Source: Streptacidiphilus sp041262165 (GTDB lineage Bacteria; Actinomycetota; Actinomycetes; Streptomycetales; Streptomycetaceae). Taken from it: 64,000 bases of DNA. The position numbers were made by a program, and so were the translations under genes. Shown piece by piece: positions 55,147 to 64,000 of this stretch (position 1 is its first letter; each line of letters opens with the position of its first letter). Where the stretch lies: positions 1 through 64,000 of the forward strand of contig NZ_JBGCBY010000012.1 of NCBI RefSeq assembly GCF_041262165.1, read 5' to 3'. The notes under the pieces are model-generated. The model made no database searches, was not told the origin of the DNA, and was given only the letters and a program-made list of their open reading frames with translations.

Positions 55147-56682
55147 GTGGAGCTCGCCCTGGCCCACGAGACGATGGCGCGCTGGCAGTTCGGCATCACC
55201 ACCGTCTACCACTTCCTCTTCGTCCCGCTGACCATCAGCCTCTCCGTGCTCACCGCGGGACTCCAGACCGCCTGGGTGCGCACCGGCAAGATCCGGTACT
55301 TCAAGGCGACCAAGTTCTGGGGCAAGCTCTTCCTGATCAACATCGCCATGGGTGTGGTCACCGGCATCGTCCAGGAGTTCCAGTTCGGGATGAACTGGTC
55401 CGACTACTCCAGGTTCGTCGGCGACATCTTCGGCGCGCCCCTCGCCATGGAAGCGCTCATCGCCTTCTTCTTCGAGTCCACCTTCATCGGGCTCTGGATC
55501 TTCGGCTGGGAACGCCTTCCCAAGAAGATCCACCTGGCCTGCATCTGGATGGTGTCCATCGGCACCGTCCTCTCCGCGTACTTCATCCTCGCCGCCAACT
55601 CCTGGATGCAGCACCCGGTCGGGTACCGGATCGGCGCCAACGGCCGGGCCCAGCTCACCGACATCGGCAAGGTCCTGTTCCAGGACACCACCCTCGTCGT
55701 GGTGTTCCACACCCTCACCGCCGCGTTCCTCACCGGCGGCGCCTTCATGGTCGGCATCGCCGCGTACCAGCTGCGCCGCAACAGCCGGCTCTCCGCCGTA
55801 GACCGCAACCCCGACAAGGTCGGCTCCATGCGGACCTCGCTGCGCCTCGGCCTGATCGTCACGATCATCGCCGGGCTCGGCACCGCGATCAGCGGAGACA
55901 CCCTCGGCAAGGTCATGTTCGAGCAGCAGCCCATGAAGATGGCCGCCGCCGAGGCACTCTGGGACACCGCGCAGCCCGCGCCGTTCTCCGTCTTCGCCTA
56001 CGGCAACGTCTCCCAAGGCCGGAACACCATAGAGATCTCCATCCCCGGCCTGCTCTCCTTCCTCGCCCACAGCAACTTCCACGACGCCGTCCCCGGCATC
56101 AACAACACCAACGCCGCGGAGAAGGCAAAGTACGGCGACAAGGCTCCCAACTACGAGCCCAACATCCCCACCACCTTCTGGGCCTTCCGCTGGATGATCG
56201 GCTTCGGCATGACCTCCTTCGTGGTCGGCGTCATCGGCCTCTGGCTCACCCGCAAGCGCTTCTGGCTCGCCCCCGAGCACCGGCGCGGCGGCGACGAGGT
56301 CCCCCTCCTCATGCTCACCAAGCACCGGGAACTGAGCCCCTTCCTCAACACCTGGGCCTGGCGCCTCGCCATCCTGACCATGGGTTTCCCCCTGATCGCC
56401 AACTCCTGGGGCTGGATCTTCACCGAGATGGGCCGCCAACCCTGGGCCGTCTACGGCCTGATGACGACCGCCTCCGCGGTCTCCCCCAACGTCTCCCTCG
56501 GCGAGCAGATCACCTCGCTCACCGTGTTCACGCTCCTCTACGCGATCCTCGCGGTCATCGAGATCCGCCTGCTCGTCACCTACGCCAAGGCGGGCCCCAC
56601 CGACGAGGAGCCACCCGCCCAGGACCCCACCCTCCGCGGCCCGTCCGGCGACGCCGACAAGCCACTCGCCTTCGCGTACTGA
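55147..56682 (+). CDS. cydA: Cytochrome bd oxidase subunit I
   Basis: The 511-aa quinol oxidase subunit carries the haem ligands H22 (in VYHFLFVP) and H188 (in VFHTLTAAF), and acidic residues E102/E110 in MEALIAFFFESTF. Nine-or-so transmembrane helices are expected. It oxidises menaquinol and reduces O2 at low oxygen. A GTG start follows GAAGGAGG at about 7 nt. Operon: cydA-cydB (10-bp gap) then cydDC, under a Rex-like operator. Confidence 0.97.
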   Translation: MELALAHETMARWQFGITTVYHFLFVPLTISLSVLTAGLQTAWVRTGKIRYFKATKFWGKLFLINIAMGVVTGIVQEFQFGMNWSDYSRFVGDIFGAPLAMEALIAFFFESTFIGLWIFGWERLPKKIHLACIWMVSIGTVLSAYFILAANSWMQHPVGYRIGANGRAQLTDIGKVLFQDTTLVVVFHTLTAAFLTGGAFMVGIAAYQLRRNSRLSAVDRNPDKVGSMRTSLRLGLIVTIIAGLGTAISGDTLGKVMFEQQPMKMAAAEALWDTAQPAPFSVFAYGNVSQGRNTIEISIPGLLSFLAHSNFHDAVPGINNTNAAEKAKYGDKAPNYEPNIPTTFWAFRWMIGFGMTSFVVGVIGLWLTRKRFWLAPEHRRGGDEVPLLMLTKHRELSPFLNTWAWRLAILTMGFPLIANSWGWIFTEMGRQPWAVYGLMTTASAVSPNVSLGEQITSLTVFTLLYAILAVIEIRLLVTYAKAGPTDEEPPAQDPTLRGPSGDADKPLAFAY

Positions 56683-56692
56683 GGAGATCCCC

Positions 56693-57688
<996 letters not shown>

Positions 57689-57695
57689 GGGGTGC

Positions 57696-57898
57696 GCCTG
57701 CGGCGGGGGTGGGTGCAGGTGGTGCGGGGGTGGGCCGGTTCGGGGTAGTCGCTCTGGGGCCTTCATATTTACGGGCGGCTGTGGACTCGAGGTGCCTTTG
57801 CTACGCCGCTGCCACCCGCACATACGAGGTACGGCCCCTGCCGCGACCACCCCGCCCCGTCCCACCCCCTCCCCTGCGTCGGTGGGAAAAGCGCGGTG
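57696..57898 (+). repeat. Inverted repeat element, copy A (cydB-cydDC gap)
   Basis: This 203-bp GC-rich element between cydB and cydDC is about 95 percent identical, in reverse orientation, to 59560-59761; differences are a few substitutions and single-base indels. Its core is an imperfect hairpin (CCTTCATATTTACGGGCGG with CCACCCGCACATACGAGG). No transposase, terminal repeats or target duplication is evident. It could be a non-autonomous MITE-like or intergenic repeat. Confidence 0.9.
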
Positions 57899-57934
57899 AA
57901 TCCGCCGTAGTTCAAGAGTCTGAGGTGAGTGGTC

Positions 57935-60900
57935 ATGAAGCCGGTTGATCCGAGGTTGGTGCGGTACGCCGGGGCGACGCGGGTCTTCCTGCTGGCGTCC
58001 GTGGTGTTGGGGATGCTCGGCGCGGGGCTGGTCATCGCCCAGGCGATGGTCATCGCGGACGTTGTGGTGGGCGCCTTCCAGCAACACCGTTCCGCAGCGG
58101 AGCTGTCAGTCGCTCTCTGCCTCCTTGCCGGTGTGAGCCTTCTGCGGGGTCTGGTCTCCTGGGGGACCGAGGTGGCCGCGCACCGGGCTTCCGCCCAGGT
58201 CAAGTCGCAACTGCGCGAGCAGCTCCTCGACCGGGCCACTGCCCTCGGACCGTCCTGGCTGACGAGTCAGCGCAGCGGGGAGCTCGTCACGCTCGCGACC
58301 CGCGGCGTGGACGCGCTGGACGACTACTTCGCCCGTTACCTCCCCCAACTCGCCCTCGCCGTAGTGGTGCCGGTCGCCGTCATCGCGCGCATCCTCCTGG
58401 CCGACTGGCTCTCCGCACTGATCATCGTGCTCACGCTCCCCCTCATCCCGGTCTTCATGGTCCTGATCGGGCTGGCCACCCAGAGCAGGATGGACCGCCA
58501 GTGGCGGACCCTGGGCCGTCTCTCGCACCACTTCCTCGACGTGGTGGCCGGCCTGCCGACGCTCAAGGTGTTCGGCCGGGCGAAGGCCCAGGCCGAGGCC
58601 ATCAGGAAGACCACGGACCAGTACCGCAGGGCGACCATGCGCACCCTGCGGATCGCCTTCGTCTCCTCCTTCGCGCTGGAACTGCTGTCGACCGTCTCGG
58701 TCGCCCTGGTCGCCGTCACCATCGGCATGCGCCTGGTCGACGGCAGCCTCGACCTCTACACCGGCCTGGTCGTCCTGGTCCTGGCCCCCGAGGCCTACCT
58801 CCCCATCCGCCAGGTCGGCACCCACTACCACGCCAGCGTCGAGGGCCTGGCCGCCGCCGAGCGGATCTTCGAGGTCCTGGAGACCCCGAAGCCCGCCACG
58901 GGCGACCACGAAGCCCCCATCTCATTCACCATCGACATCAGTGACCTGACAGTCACTCACGCACCCGGGATCAACAACCTCTCCCTCCAGATCACCCCAG
59001 GGGAGACCCTGGCCGTCACCGGTGTGTCCGGGACCGGCAAGACAACCCTGCTGAACGTCCTCCTCGGCTTCACCACCCCGACCTCCGGCCAGATCCGCAT
59101 CAACGGGCAGGACCTCAACGACATCTCCACGGAGTCATGGCGCTCACGCATCGCCTGGGTCCCCCAGCACCCCTACCTCTTCGCGGGCACCATCGCGGAC
59201 AACGTCCGCCTCGCCCGCCCCGAAGCCTCCGACCAGGATTTGCAGCGCGCCCTCCAGTCCGCGCACGCCTGGGACTTCGTCAGCAACCTCCCCCAGGGAG
59301 TGCGCACCCCTCTGGGCGAGAACGGTCACGGCCTCTCCGCCGGCCAGCGCCAGCGCCTGGCCCTCGCCCGCGCCTTCCTGTCCGATCGCCCCCTGGTTCT
59401 CCTCGACGAACCGACGGCCAACCTTGACGGCGCAAGCGAGAAGACCATCGTCAACGCGATCCGCGAACTCGCCCGCGACCGCACGGTGATCGTCACCGCA
59501 CACCGCCCCGCGCTCCTTGCTCTCGCCACCGCCAGGCTCGCGCTGTCGGACGGCGAGCGCACCGCGCTTTATCCCACCCACGCAGGGGAGGGGGTGGGAC
59601 GGGGCGGGGTGGTCGCGGCAGGGGCCGTACCTCGTATTTGCGGGTGGAGCGGCGAGGAAAAGGCACCTCGAGTCCACACCGCCCGTAAATATGAAGGCCC
59701 CAGAGCGACTACCCCGAACCGGCCCACCCCCGCACCACCTGCACCCACCCCCGCCGCAGGCCCAACAGCAACCCCGCTGAAGCGCATCCGCGCCGCCGCC
59801 CGAACGCCGAAGCACCGCCGTCGGATGACCCTCGCGGTGACCCTCGCCGCGGCCGCACTCCTCAGCGCCACCGCCCTCATGGGCACCTCCGGCTGGCTCA
59901 TCGACCGCGCCTCCCAGCAGCCGCCGGTGCTCTACCTGATGGTCGCGGTCACTGCCGTCCGCACCTTCGGCACGGCGCGCAGCGCCCTCCGCTACGCGGA
60001 GCGCCTGGTCAGCCATGACGCGGTGTTCCGCTCGCTCGGGACCCTCCGCGCCACCGTCTACCGCCGCCTGGAGCGCCTCGCGCCGAACGGCACCGGAAGG
60101 AACCTCCGCGGCGACCTCCTCTCCCGCATGGTCGCCGACGTGGACGCCGTCCAGGACTACTTCCTCCGGTTCCGCCTCCCGGCCGCCGCAGCCGCCCTCG
60201 CGTCCGCCGCGACCGTCGCCGTGGTGGCCTGGTTGCTGCCCGCCGCCGGGGCGACCCTCGCCGCGGGCCTGCTCCTCGCAGGCGTCGCCGTCCCCGCACT
60301 CACCGTGCGACTCTCGGCCCGCGCCGAGCAGGCCCAGGCCGCGACCAGGGGAAAACTCGCCGCCGAGGTCGTCGGCGTGCTCGACGGCACCGCCGAACTG
60401 ACCGTCAGCGGCGCCCTCCCGCGCCGCCTCGCCCAGCTCAGGGCCACCGACGCCGGTCTCACCGCGCTCGCCCGACGCTCCGCCGCAGGCGCCGGTGTGG
60501 GTACGGGACTGGGCACGGCGTTGACCGGGCTCACCGCGACAGCCTGCGCGCTCCTCGGCGTTCAGGCCGTCGCCTCGGGCCGGATCCACGGCGTGGTCCT
60601 CGCCGTGCTCGTCCTGGCGCCCCTGGCCGCCTTCGAGGCGGTGACGGGCCTGCCCGTCGCCGCCCAGGTCCGTCGCCGCAGCGCCCAGTCCGCCGCCCGG
60701 GTACTGGAGCTCGTCGACGCACCCGAGCCGGTCCGGGAGCCCGAGCAGCCCCGCCCGCTCCCCCGGAATCCGTTTCCCCTGCGGGCCCGGGGCCTCGCCG
60801 CCCGCTGGCCGGGACAGGAACAACTGGCCCTCCACGCCCTCGATCTGGACCTCACCGAGGGCCGCCGCGTCGCGGTGGTCGGCCCCAGCGGGTCCGGCAA

Positions 60901-61516
60901 GACCACCCTCGCCAACGTCCTGCTCCGCTTCCTGGAGCCGGCCTCCGGCGAGGTCACCCTGAACGGCGTCGACGTCACCGGGATCGACAGCGACGACGTC
61001 CGCACAGCGGTGGGAGTCTGCGCCCAGGACGCGCACATCTTCGACAGCTCGCTCCGGGAGAACCTGCGGCTCGCCCGCCCCGAGTGCACCGAGGCCGACC
61101 TGTGGGCCGCCCTCCGCGCCGCCCGCCTGGACGGCTGGGTCGAGGCGCTGCCGGAGGGCCTGGACACCATGGTCGGCGAGCACGGGGCCCGCCTCTCCGG
61201 CGGCCAGCGCCAGCGCCTCGCGCTGGCCCGCGCGCTGCTCGCCGACTTCCCCGCGCTGATCCTGGACGAGCCTGCCGAGCACCTGGACCTGGCAACGGCA
61301 GACGCCCTGACGGCGGATCTGCTCGCTGCGACCGAAGGCCGCACCACGCTGCTGATCACCCATCGGCTCGCGGGCCTGGACGCCGTGGACGAGATCCTGG
61401 TGCTGGACGCGGGCCGGGTCGTCCAGCGCGGCGGCTGGCACGAACTGGTCCTCGCCGACGGCCCCCTGCGGCAGATGTGGGAGCGCGAGCGGGAGGCGGA
61501 CGCGCTTCTGGTCTAG
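57935..61516 (+). CDS. cydDC: CydDC fused ABC transporter
   Basis: The 1193-aa fusion of CydD and CydC exports thiols/haem-related reductant needed to assemble cytochrome bd. The first half has Walker A GVSGTGKT (363-370) and signature LSAGQRQRLALAR. The second half has Walker A GPSGSGKT (983-990), LSGGQRQRLALAR and LILDEP. The linker (about 542-609) is translated from copy B of the inverted repeat, giving a Gly/Arg/Pro-rich sequence (PTHAGEGVGRGG ...). The ATG at 57935 is chosen for GAGGTGAG; a GTG two codons earlier is possible. Naturally fused CydDC is usual in streptomycetes. Confidence 0.95.
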   Translation: MKPVDPRLVRYAGATRVFLLASVVLGMLGAGLVIAQAMVIADVVVGAFQQHRSAAELSVALCLLAGVSLLRGLVSWGTEVAAHRASAQVKSQLREQLLDRATALGPSWLTSQRSGELVTLATRGVDALDDYFARYLPQLALAVVVPVAVIARILLADWLSALIIVLTLPLIPVFMVLIGLATQSRMDRQWRTLGRLSHHFLDVVAGLPTLKVFGRAKAQAEAIRKTTDQYRRATMRTLRIAFVSSFALELLSTVSVALVAVTIGMRLVDGSLDLYTGLVVLVLAPEAYLPIRQVGTHYHASVEGLAAAERIFEVLETPKPATGDHEAPISFTIDISDLTVTHAPGINNLSLQITPGETLAVTGVSGTGKTTLLNVLLGFTTPTSGQIRINGQDLNDISTESWRSRIAWVPQHPYLFAGTIADNVRLARPEASDQDLQRALQSAHAWDFVSNLPQGVRTPLGENGHGLSAGQRQRLALARAFLSDRPLVLLDEPTANLDGASEKTIVNAIRELARDRTVIVTAHRPALLALATARLALSDGERTALYPTHAGEGVGRGGVVAAGAVPRICGWSGEEKAPRVHTARKYEGPRATTPNRPTPAPPAPTPAAGPTATPLKRIRAAARTPKHRRRMTLAVTLAAAALLSATALMGTSGWLIDRASQQPPVLYLMVAVTAVRTFGTARSALRYAERLVSHDAVFRSLGTLRATVYRRLERLAPNGTGRNLRGDLLSRMVADVDAVQDYFLRFRLPAAAAALASAATVAVVAWLLPAAGATLAAGLLLAGVAVPALTVRLSARAEQAQAATRGKLAAEVVGVLDGTAELTVSGALPRRLAQLRATDAGLTALARRSAAGAGVGTGLGTALTGLTATACALLGVQAVASGRIHGVVLAVLVLAPLAAFEAVTGLPVAAQVRRRSAQSAARVLELVDAPEPVREPEQPRPLPRNPFPLRARGLAARWPGQEQLALHALDLDLTEGRRVAVVGPSGSGKTTLANVLLRFLEPASGEVTLNGVDVTGIDSDDVRTAVGVCAQDAHIFDSSLRENLRLARPECTEADLWAALRAARLDGWVEALPEGLDTMVGEHGARLSGGQRQRLALARALLADFPALILDEPAEHLDLATADALTADLLAATEGRTTLLITHRLAGLDAVDEILVLDAGRVVQRGGWHELVLADGPLRQMWEREREADALLV
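59560..59761 (-). repeat. Inverted repeat element, copy B (inside cydDC)
   Basis: This 202-bp copy of the element at 57696-57898 lies in reverse orientation within the coding sequence at the CydD-CydC junction. It keeps the frame open and adds about 67 residues. Copy A and B are 1.66 kb apart, flanking the CydD half. Confidence 0.9.
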
Positions 61517-61519
61517 CCG

Positions 61520-62341
61520 CTACAGCGAGGCGACCAGCTTCTCGATGACCTCCGCCACGCCGTCCTCGTCGTGGTCACCGGCTCGCCCCGGCGTCGCGGC
61601 CAGCACCTGCGGGTGCGCATTCGCCACGGCGTACGCCGTCCCGGCCCAGGCCAGCATCGGCAGGTCGTTGGGCATGTCGCCGAAGGCGACGACCTCCTCC
61701 GCGGCGATCCCGCGGTCCGCGCACCACCGCGCCAGCGTCGTGGCCTTGCTCACGCCGGTCGCGCTGATCTCGAGCATCGGGCTGGAGCGGGTGATCTCAG
61801 CGAGGTCCCCGGCCGCGAGGCAGGCGCGGCGCAGCATCTCGTCCGGGTCCAGGTCCGGGTGCTTCGCGAGGATCTTGAAGACGGTGTGGGCGTCGGCGGC
61901 CCCGAGGATCTCCTCGGCGGGGGCGATCCGCTGCACCCCGTCCGAGCCCCACATCTGCGAGGTGTAGTCCGGTTCGTGGGAGAACCCGCTCGGATACTCG
62001 AAGGCGAAGGACACCCCCGGCAACTCCCTGCGCAGCGCCTCGACCACGGCCAACGCGTCCTCCGCGCGCAGCGGGAACGACTCCACCAGCTCCTTGCGCC
62101 GCACGTCGTACACCGCGCCGCCGTTGGAGCAGATCGCGACCCCGTGCGGCCCGGTGTGCTCGCTCAGTGACTCCATCCAGCGCGGCGGGCGGCCGGTCAC
62201 GAAGACGATGCACAGTCCCGCGTCCTCGGCCAGCGTCAGCGCGGCCTGGGTACGGGCCGACACGGTGCCGTCGCTGCGCAGCAGGGTGCCGTCGAGGTCG
62301 GTGGCGATCAGGCGCACAGGTGGGTGCGGGGGAGGATTCAC
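61520..62341 (-). CDS. HAD-superfamily (Cof-type) phosphatase
   Basis: The 273-aa protein starts VNPPPHPPVRLIATDLDGTLL (nucleophile D15, D17). It has FVTGRPPRWMESL and the late Asp pair in VAFGDMPNDLPML, giving the Cof/YbjI type with a C2 cap. Substrates of this class are sugar phosphates or similar. The GTG at 62341 is chosen (GAGG 8 nt upstream); a GTG at 62359 lacks ribosome-site spacing. It ends 3 bp from cydDC, convergent. Confidence 0.9.
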   Translation of the reverse strand: MNPPPHPPVRLIATDLDGTLLRSDGTVSARTQAALTLAEDAGLCIVFVTGRPPRWMESLSEHTGPHGVAICSNGGAVYDVRRKELVESFPLRAEDALAVVEALRRELPGVSFAFEYPSGFSHEPDYTSQMWGSDGVQRIAPAEEILGAADAHTVFKILAKHPDLDPDEMLRRACLAAGDLAEITRSSPMLEISATGVSKATTLARWCADRGIAAEEVVAFGDMPNDLPMLAWAGTAYAVANAHPQVLAATPGRAGDHDEDGVAEVIEKLVASL

Positions 62342-62374
62342 CTCACCATCCTCGCTCACCTCCGGAGAAACACC

Positions 62375-62408
62375 GACGGGCCGGTACCCGGGTGGGGTCC
62401 GGCCCGTC
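62375..62408. terminator. Terminator after the QacA-type MFS gene
   Basis: GACGGGCCGG and CCGGCCCGTC form a 10-bp stem with a 14-nt loop, just downstream of the MFS stop on the minus strand and upstream of the HAD gene. Confidence 0.75.
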
Positions 62409-62418
62409 GCGGCGGCGG

Positions 62419-63993
62419 TCAGCCGACGGCAGGGAGCGGGATCTCCGCCACCTCCTCGTTCCGCTCGTCGTCCTGCGTGTCGGTGATCACCGCCGGGACT
62501 CCGCGCAGGGCGAAGAGCGTGACGGCCGCGCCGGCTGCGAGCAGGGCCGCGCCGATCAGCGTGGTGGTGTGGATGCCGTGGACGAACGCCTGCTGGGCGG
62601 TGTTGACCAGCGCGGGCCCCTGCGGCGCGGGCAACGCCGCGCCGGTCGCCATCGCGCCGCCGACGGTCTGGTGCGCCGCGGCGACAGCGGCCGGGGACAG
62701 CCCGGCCGGGAGGTGCAGTCCGCTGCGGTAGCTGCCGGCGAGGACGCTGCCGAGGACGGCGATGCCCAGGCCGCTGCCGAGCTCCATGGCGGTCTCGCCG
62801 ATCGCGGCGGCTCCTCCGGCCCGCTCCTTGGGGGCGGTCGCCATCATGGTGTCGTTGGTGACGCCGAAGATGAAGCCCATGCCGACGCCGTTGAGGACCA
62901 CGGCGGGGGCGAGCAGCGCGTAACTGGTGTGCACGCCGACCAGTGAGAAGCAGACCATGCTGACGGCCATCAGGCCCAGTCCGAGAGCGGTGGTGCGGGC
63001 CCGGCCGATGCGAGCGATCAGCACGGCGCAGGAGGGGCCGCCGATCATCGCGCCGACCGGTCCGGCGAGCAGCGCCAGCCCTGCGGTCAGCGGCGACCAG
63101 CCGCGCACGTCCTGGAAGTACTGGGAGAAGGCCAGCGACAGCGCTGACACGGACAGGATCGTCACCAGGTTCGCGCCGAGCGAGCCGGCGAAGGCCCTGT
63201 CGCGCAGCAGCGGCAGGTCGATCAGCGGGGAGGCGATGCGCGTCTGGCGCAGACCGAACGCTGCCAGCGCGGCCAGGCCGACCGACGCGGCGACCAGGAC
63301 CTTCGGCTGGGTGAAGCCGTCGTGCGCGCCGGTCTGGACGGCGTAGATCGCACCGAACAGGCCGACCGCGGACAGCAGCACGCTGGACATGTCGAGGCGT
63401 CCGCGGGCCGGGTGCCGGGACTCGACCAGCAGCACCGAACCGAAGCCGAGCAGCAGCAGCATCACCGGCACGTTGATCAGGAAGACGGATCCCCACCAGA
63501 AGTGGTCGAGCAGCGCGCCGCCGATGACCGGGCCGAGTGCGAACCCGGCCGCGCCCACGCCGCCGGCGATCCCCATGGCGAGGGTGCGCTCCTTGGCGTC
63601 GGTGAAGGTGGAGCGGACCAGCGAGGCCGTGGACGGCATGATCGTCGCTCCGGCGACGCCGAGCAGTACCCGGGCGGCGATCAGCAGGTCCGGGTTACCG
63701 GCGTAGGCGGTGAGCAGGGAGGCCAGACCGAAGCCGGTGGCGCCGACCAGGAGCAGCCGCTTGCGGCCGATCCGGTCGCCGAGGCTGCCCATCACCACGA
63801 GCAGGCTGCCCAGGGCGAAGCTGTAGGCGTCGGCGATCCACAGGATCTGGGTGGACGACGGGTGGAGGACCTTGACCAGGTCGGGGATGGCGAGGTTGAG
63901 GACGGTGTTGTCGATGCCGAGGAGCAGCGCCGCTGCCGAGCAGATGGCAAGCGTGCCCCACTTGCGGGCGGAGGAGACTGTCGAGGAGGTCAT
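62419..63993 (-). CDS. MFS exporter, DHA2/QacA type (14 helices)
   Basis: The 524-aa protein has fourteen predicted helices and the DHA2 signatures DNTVLNLAIPDLVKVL, LGDRIGRKRLLLVG and GVAGATIMPSTASLV. This drug:H+ antiporter class exports cationic or lipophilic compounds. The start at 63993 is 8 bp from the window edge, so its promoter is outside. No regulator is visible on this side. Confidence 0.93.
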   Translation of the reverse strand: MTSSTVSSARKWGTLAICSAAALLLGIDNTVLNLAIPDLVKVLHPSSTQILWIADAYSFALGSLLVVMGSLGDRIGRKRLLLVGATGFGLASLLTAYAGNPDLLIAARVLLGVAGATIMPSTASLVRSTFTDAKERTLAMGIAGGVGAAGFALGPVIGGALLDHFWWGSVFLINVPVMLLLLGFGSVLLVESRHPARGRLDMSSVLLSAVGLFGAIYAVQTGAHDGFTQPKVLVAASVGLAALAAFGLRQTRIASPLIDLPLLRDRAFAGSLGANLVTILSVSALSLAFSQYFQDVRGWSPLTAGLALLAGPVGAMIGGPSCAVLIARIGRARTTALGLGLMAVSMVCFSLVGVHTSYALLAPAVVLNGVGMGFIFGVTNDTMMATAPKERAGGAAAIGETAMELGSGLGIAVLGSVLAGSYRSGLHLPAGLSPAAVAAAHQTVGGAMATGAALPAPQGPALVNTAQQAFVHGIHTTTLIGAALLAAGAAVTLFALRGVPAVITDTQDDERNEEVAEIPLPAVG

Positions 63994-64000
63994 GTGCGGT

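Overview
This 64-kb, very GC-rich window looks like part of the core chromosome of a Streptomycetaceae actinomycete (Streptomyces, Kitasatospora or Streptacidiphilus type). The evidence is the GC content, frequent GTG starts, strong GGAGG ribosome sites, lineage-typical families (DUF5326, DUF5819-HTTM, SigE-family sigma factor, XRE-cupin regulator) and a gene order (ino1-padR-PBP ... femX ... rpsF-ssb-rpsR-rplI-MATE-dnaB ... hisC ... cydAB-cydDC) that I recall from the origin-proximal SCO3899-SCO3947 segment of S. coelicolor. A perfect 14-bp parS site at the left edge and groups of DnaA-box sequences fit an oriC-proximal location, although dnaA, dnaN and oriC are not in the window.

Layout. 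1-182: 69-bp tandem repeats ending in a 42-bp perfect palindrome with parS at its centre. 0.2-9.8 kb: inositol phosphate synthase and its PadR neighbour, a bifunctional penicillin-binding protein, a GT87-type membrane glycosyltransferase, an alanine-racemase-like protein and FemX (peptidoglycan cross-bridge). 9.8-15.6 kb: ribosomal/replication cluster rpsF-ssb-rpsR-rplI, a MATE transporter and dnaB. 15.6-29.7 kb: regulators and redox genes (XRE-cupin/methyltransferase, MFS/AraC/VOC, Old Yellow Enzyme, metallo-hydrolase, MerR-thioredoxin, flavohemoglobin, NUDIX, cupin-TenA, flotillin). 29.8-35.7 kb: NfeD-like protein, a sigma-factor cassette whose secreted and membrane-anchored members share an unknown domain, YibE/F, and a TPP riboswitch with thiC. 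35.9-41.0 kb: accessory stretch with small enzymes, a decayed GntR relic, a DUF3494 ice-binding-like surface protein carrying a 12-bp tandem repeat, and DUF5819-HTTM. 41.1-47.5 kb: asd, a membrane protein with internal repeats, a PPP-like phosphatase, a LacI regulator and hisC. 47.6-55.0 kb: lipoprotein, MacA/MacB-like export operon, DUF5666-like membrane protein and a two-component system. 55.1-64.0 kb: cytochrome bd oxidase operon with a Rex-like operator, cydDC fusion, HAD phosphatase and a QacA-type MFS exporter.

The most unusual features are: (1) a ~200-bp inverted repeat pair, one copy between cydB and cydDC and the other in frame inside cydDC at the CydD-CydC junction; (2) the sigma-factor cassette at 30.2-32.2 kb; (3) parS inside a long palindrome attached to a tandem array of half-sites; (4) a hairpin covering the femX ribosome site; (5) the DnaA-box cluster upstream of dnaB. 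Everything here was read by eye; no database search was run.
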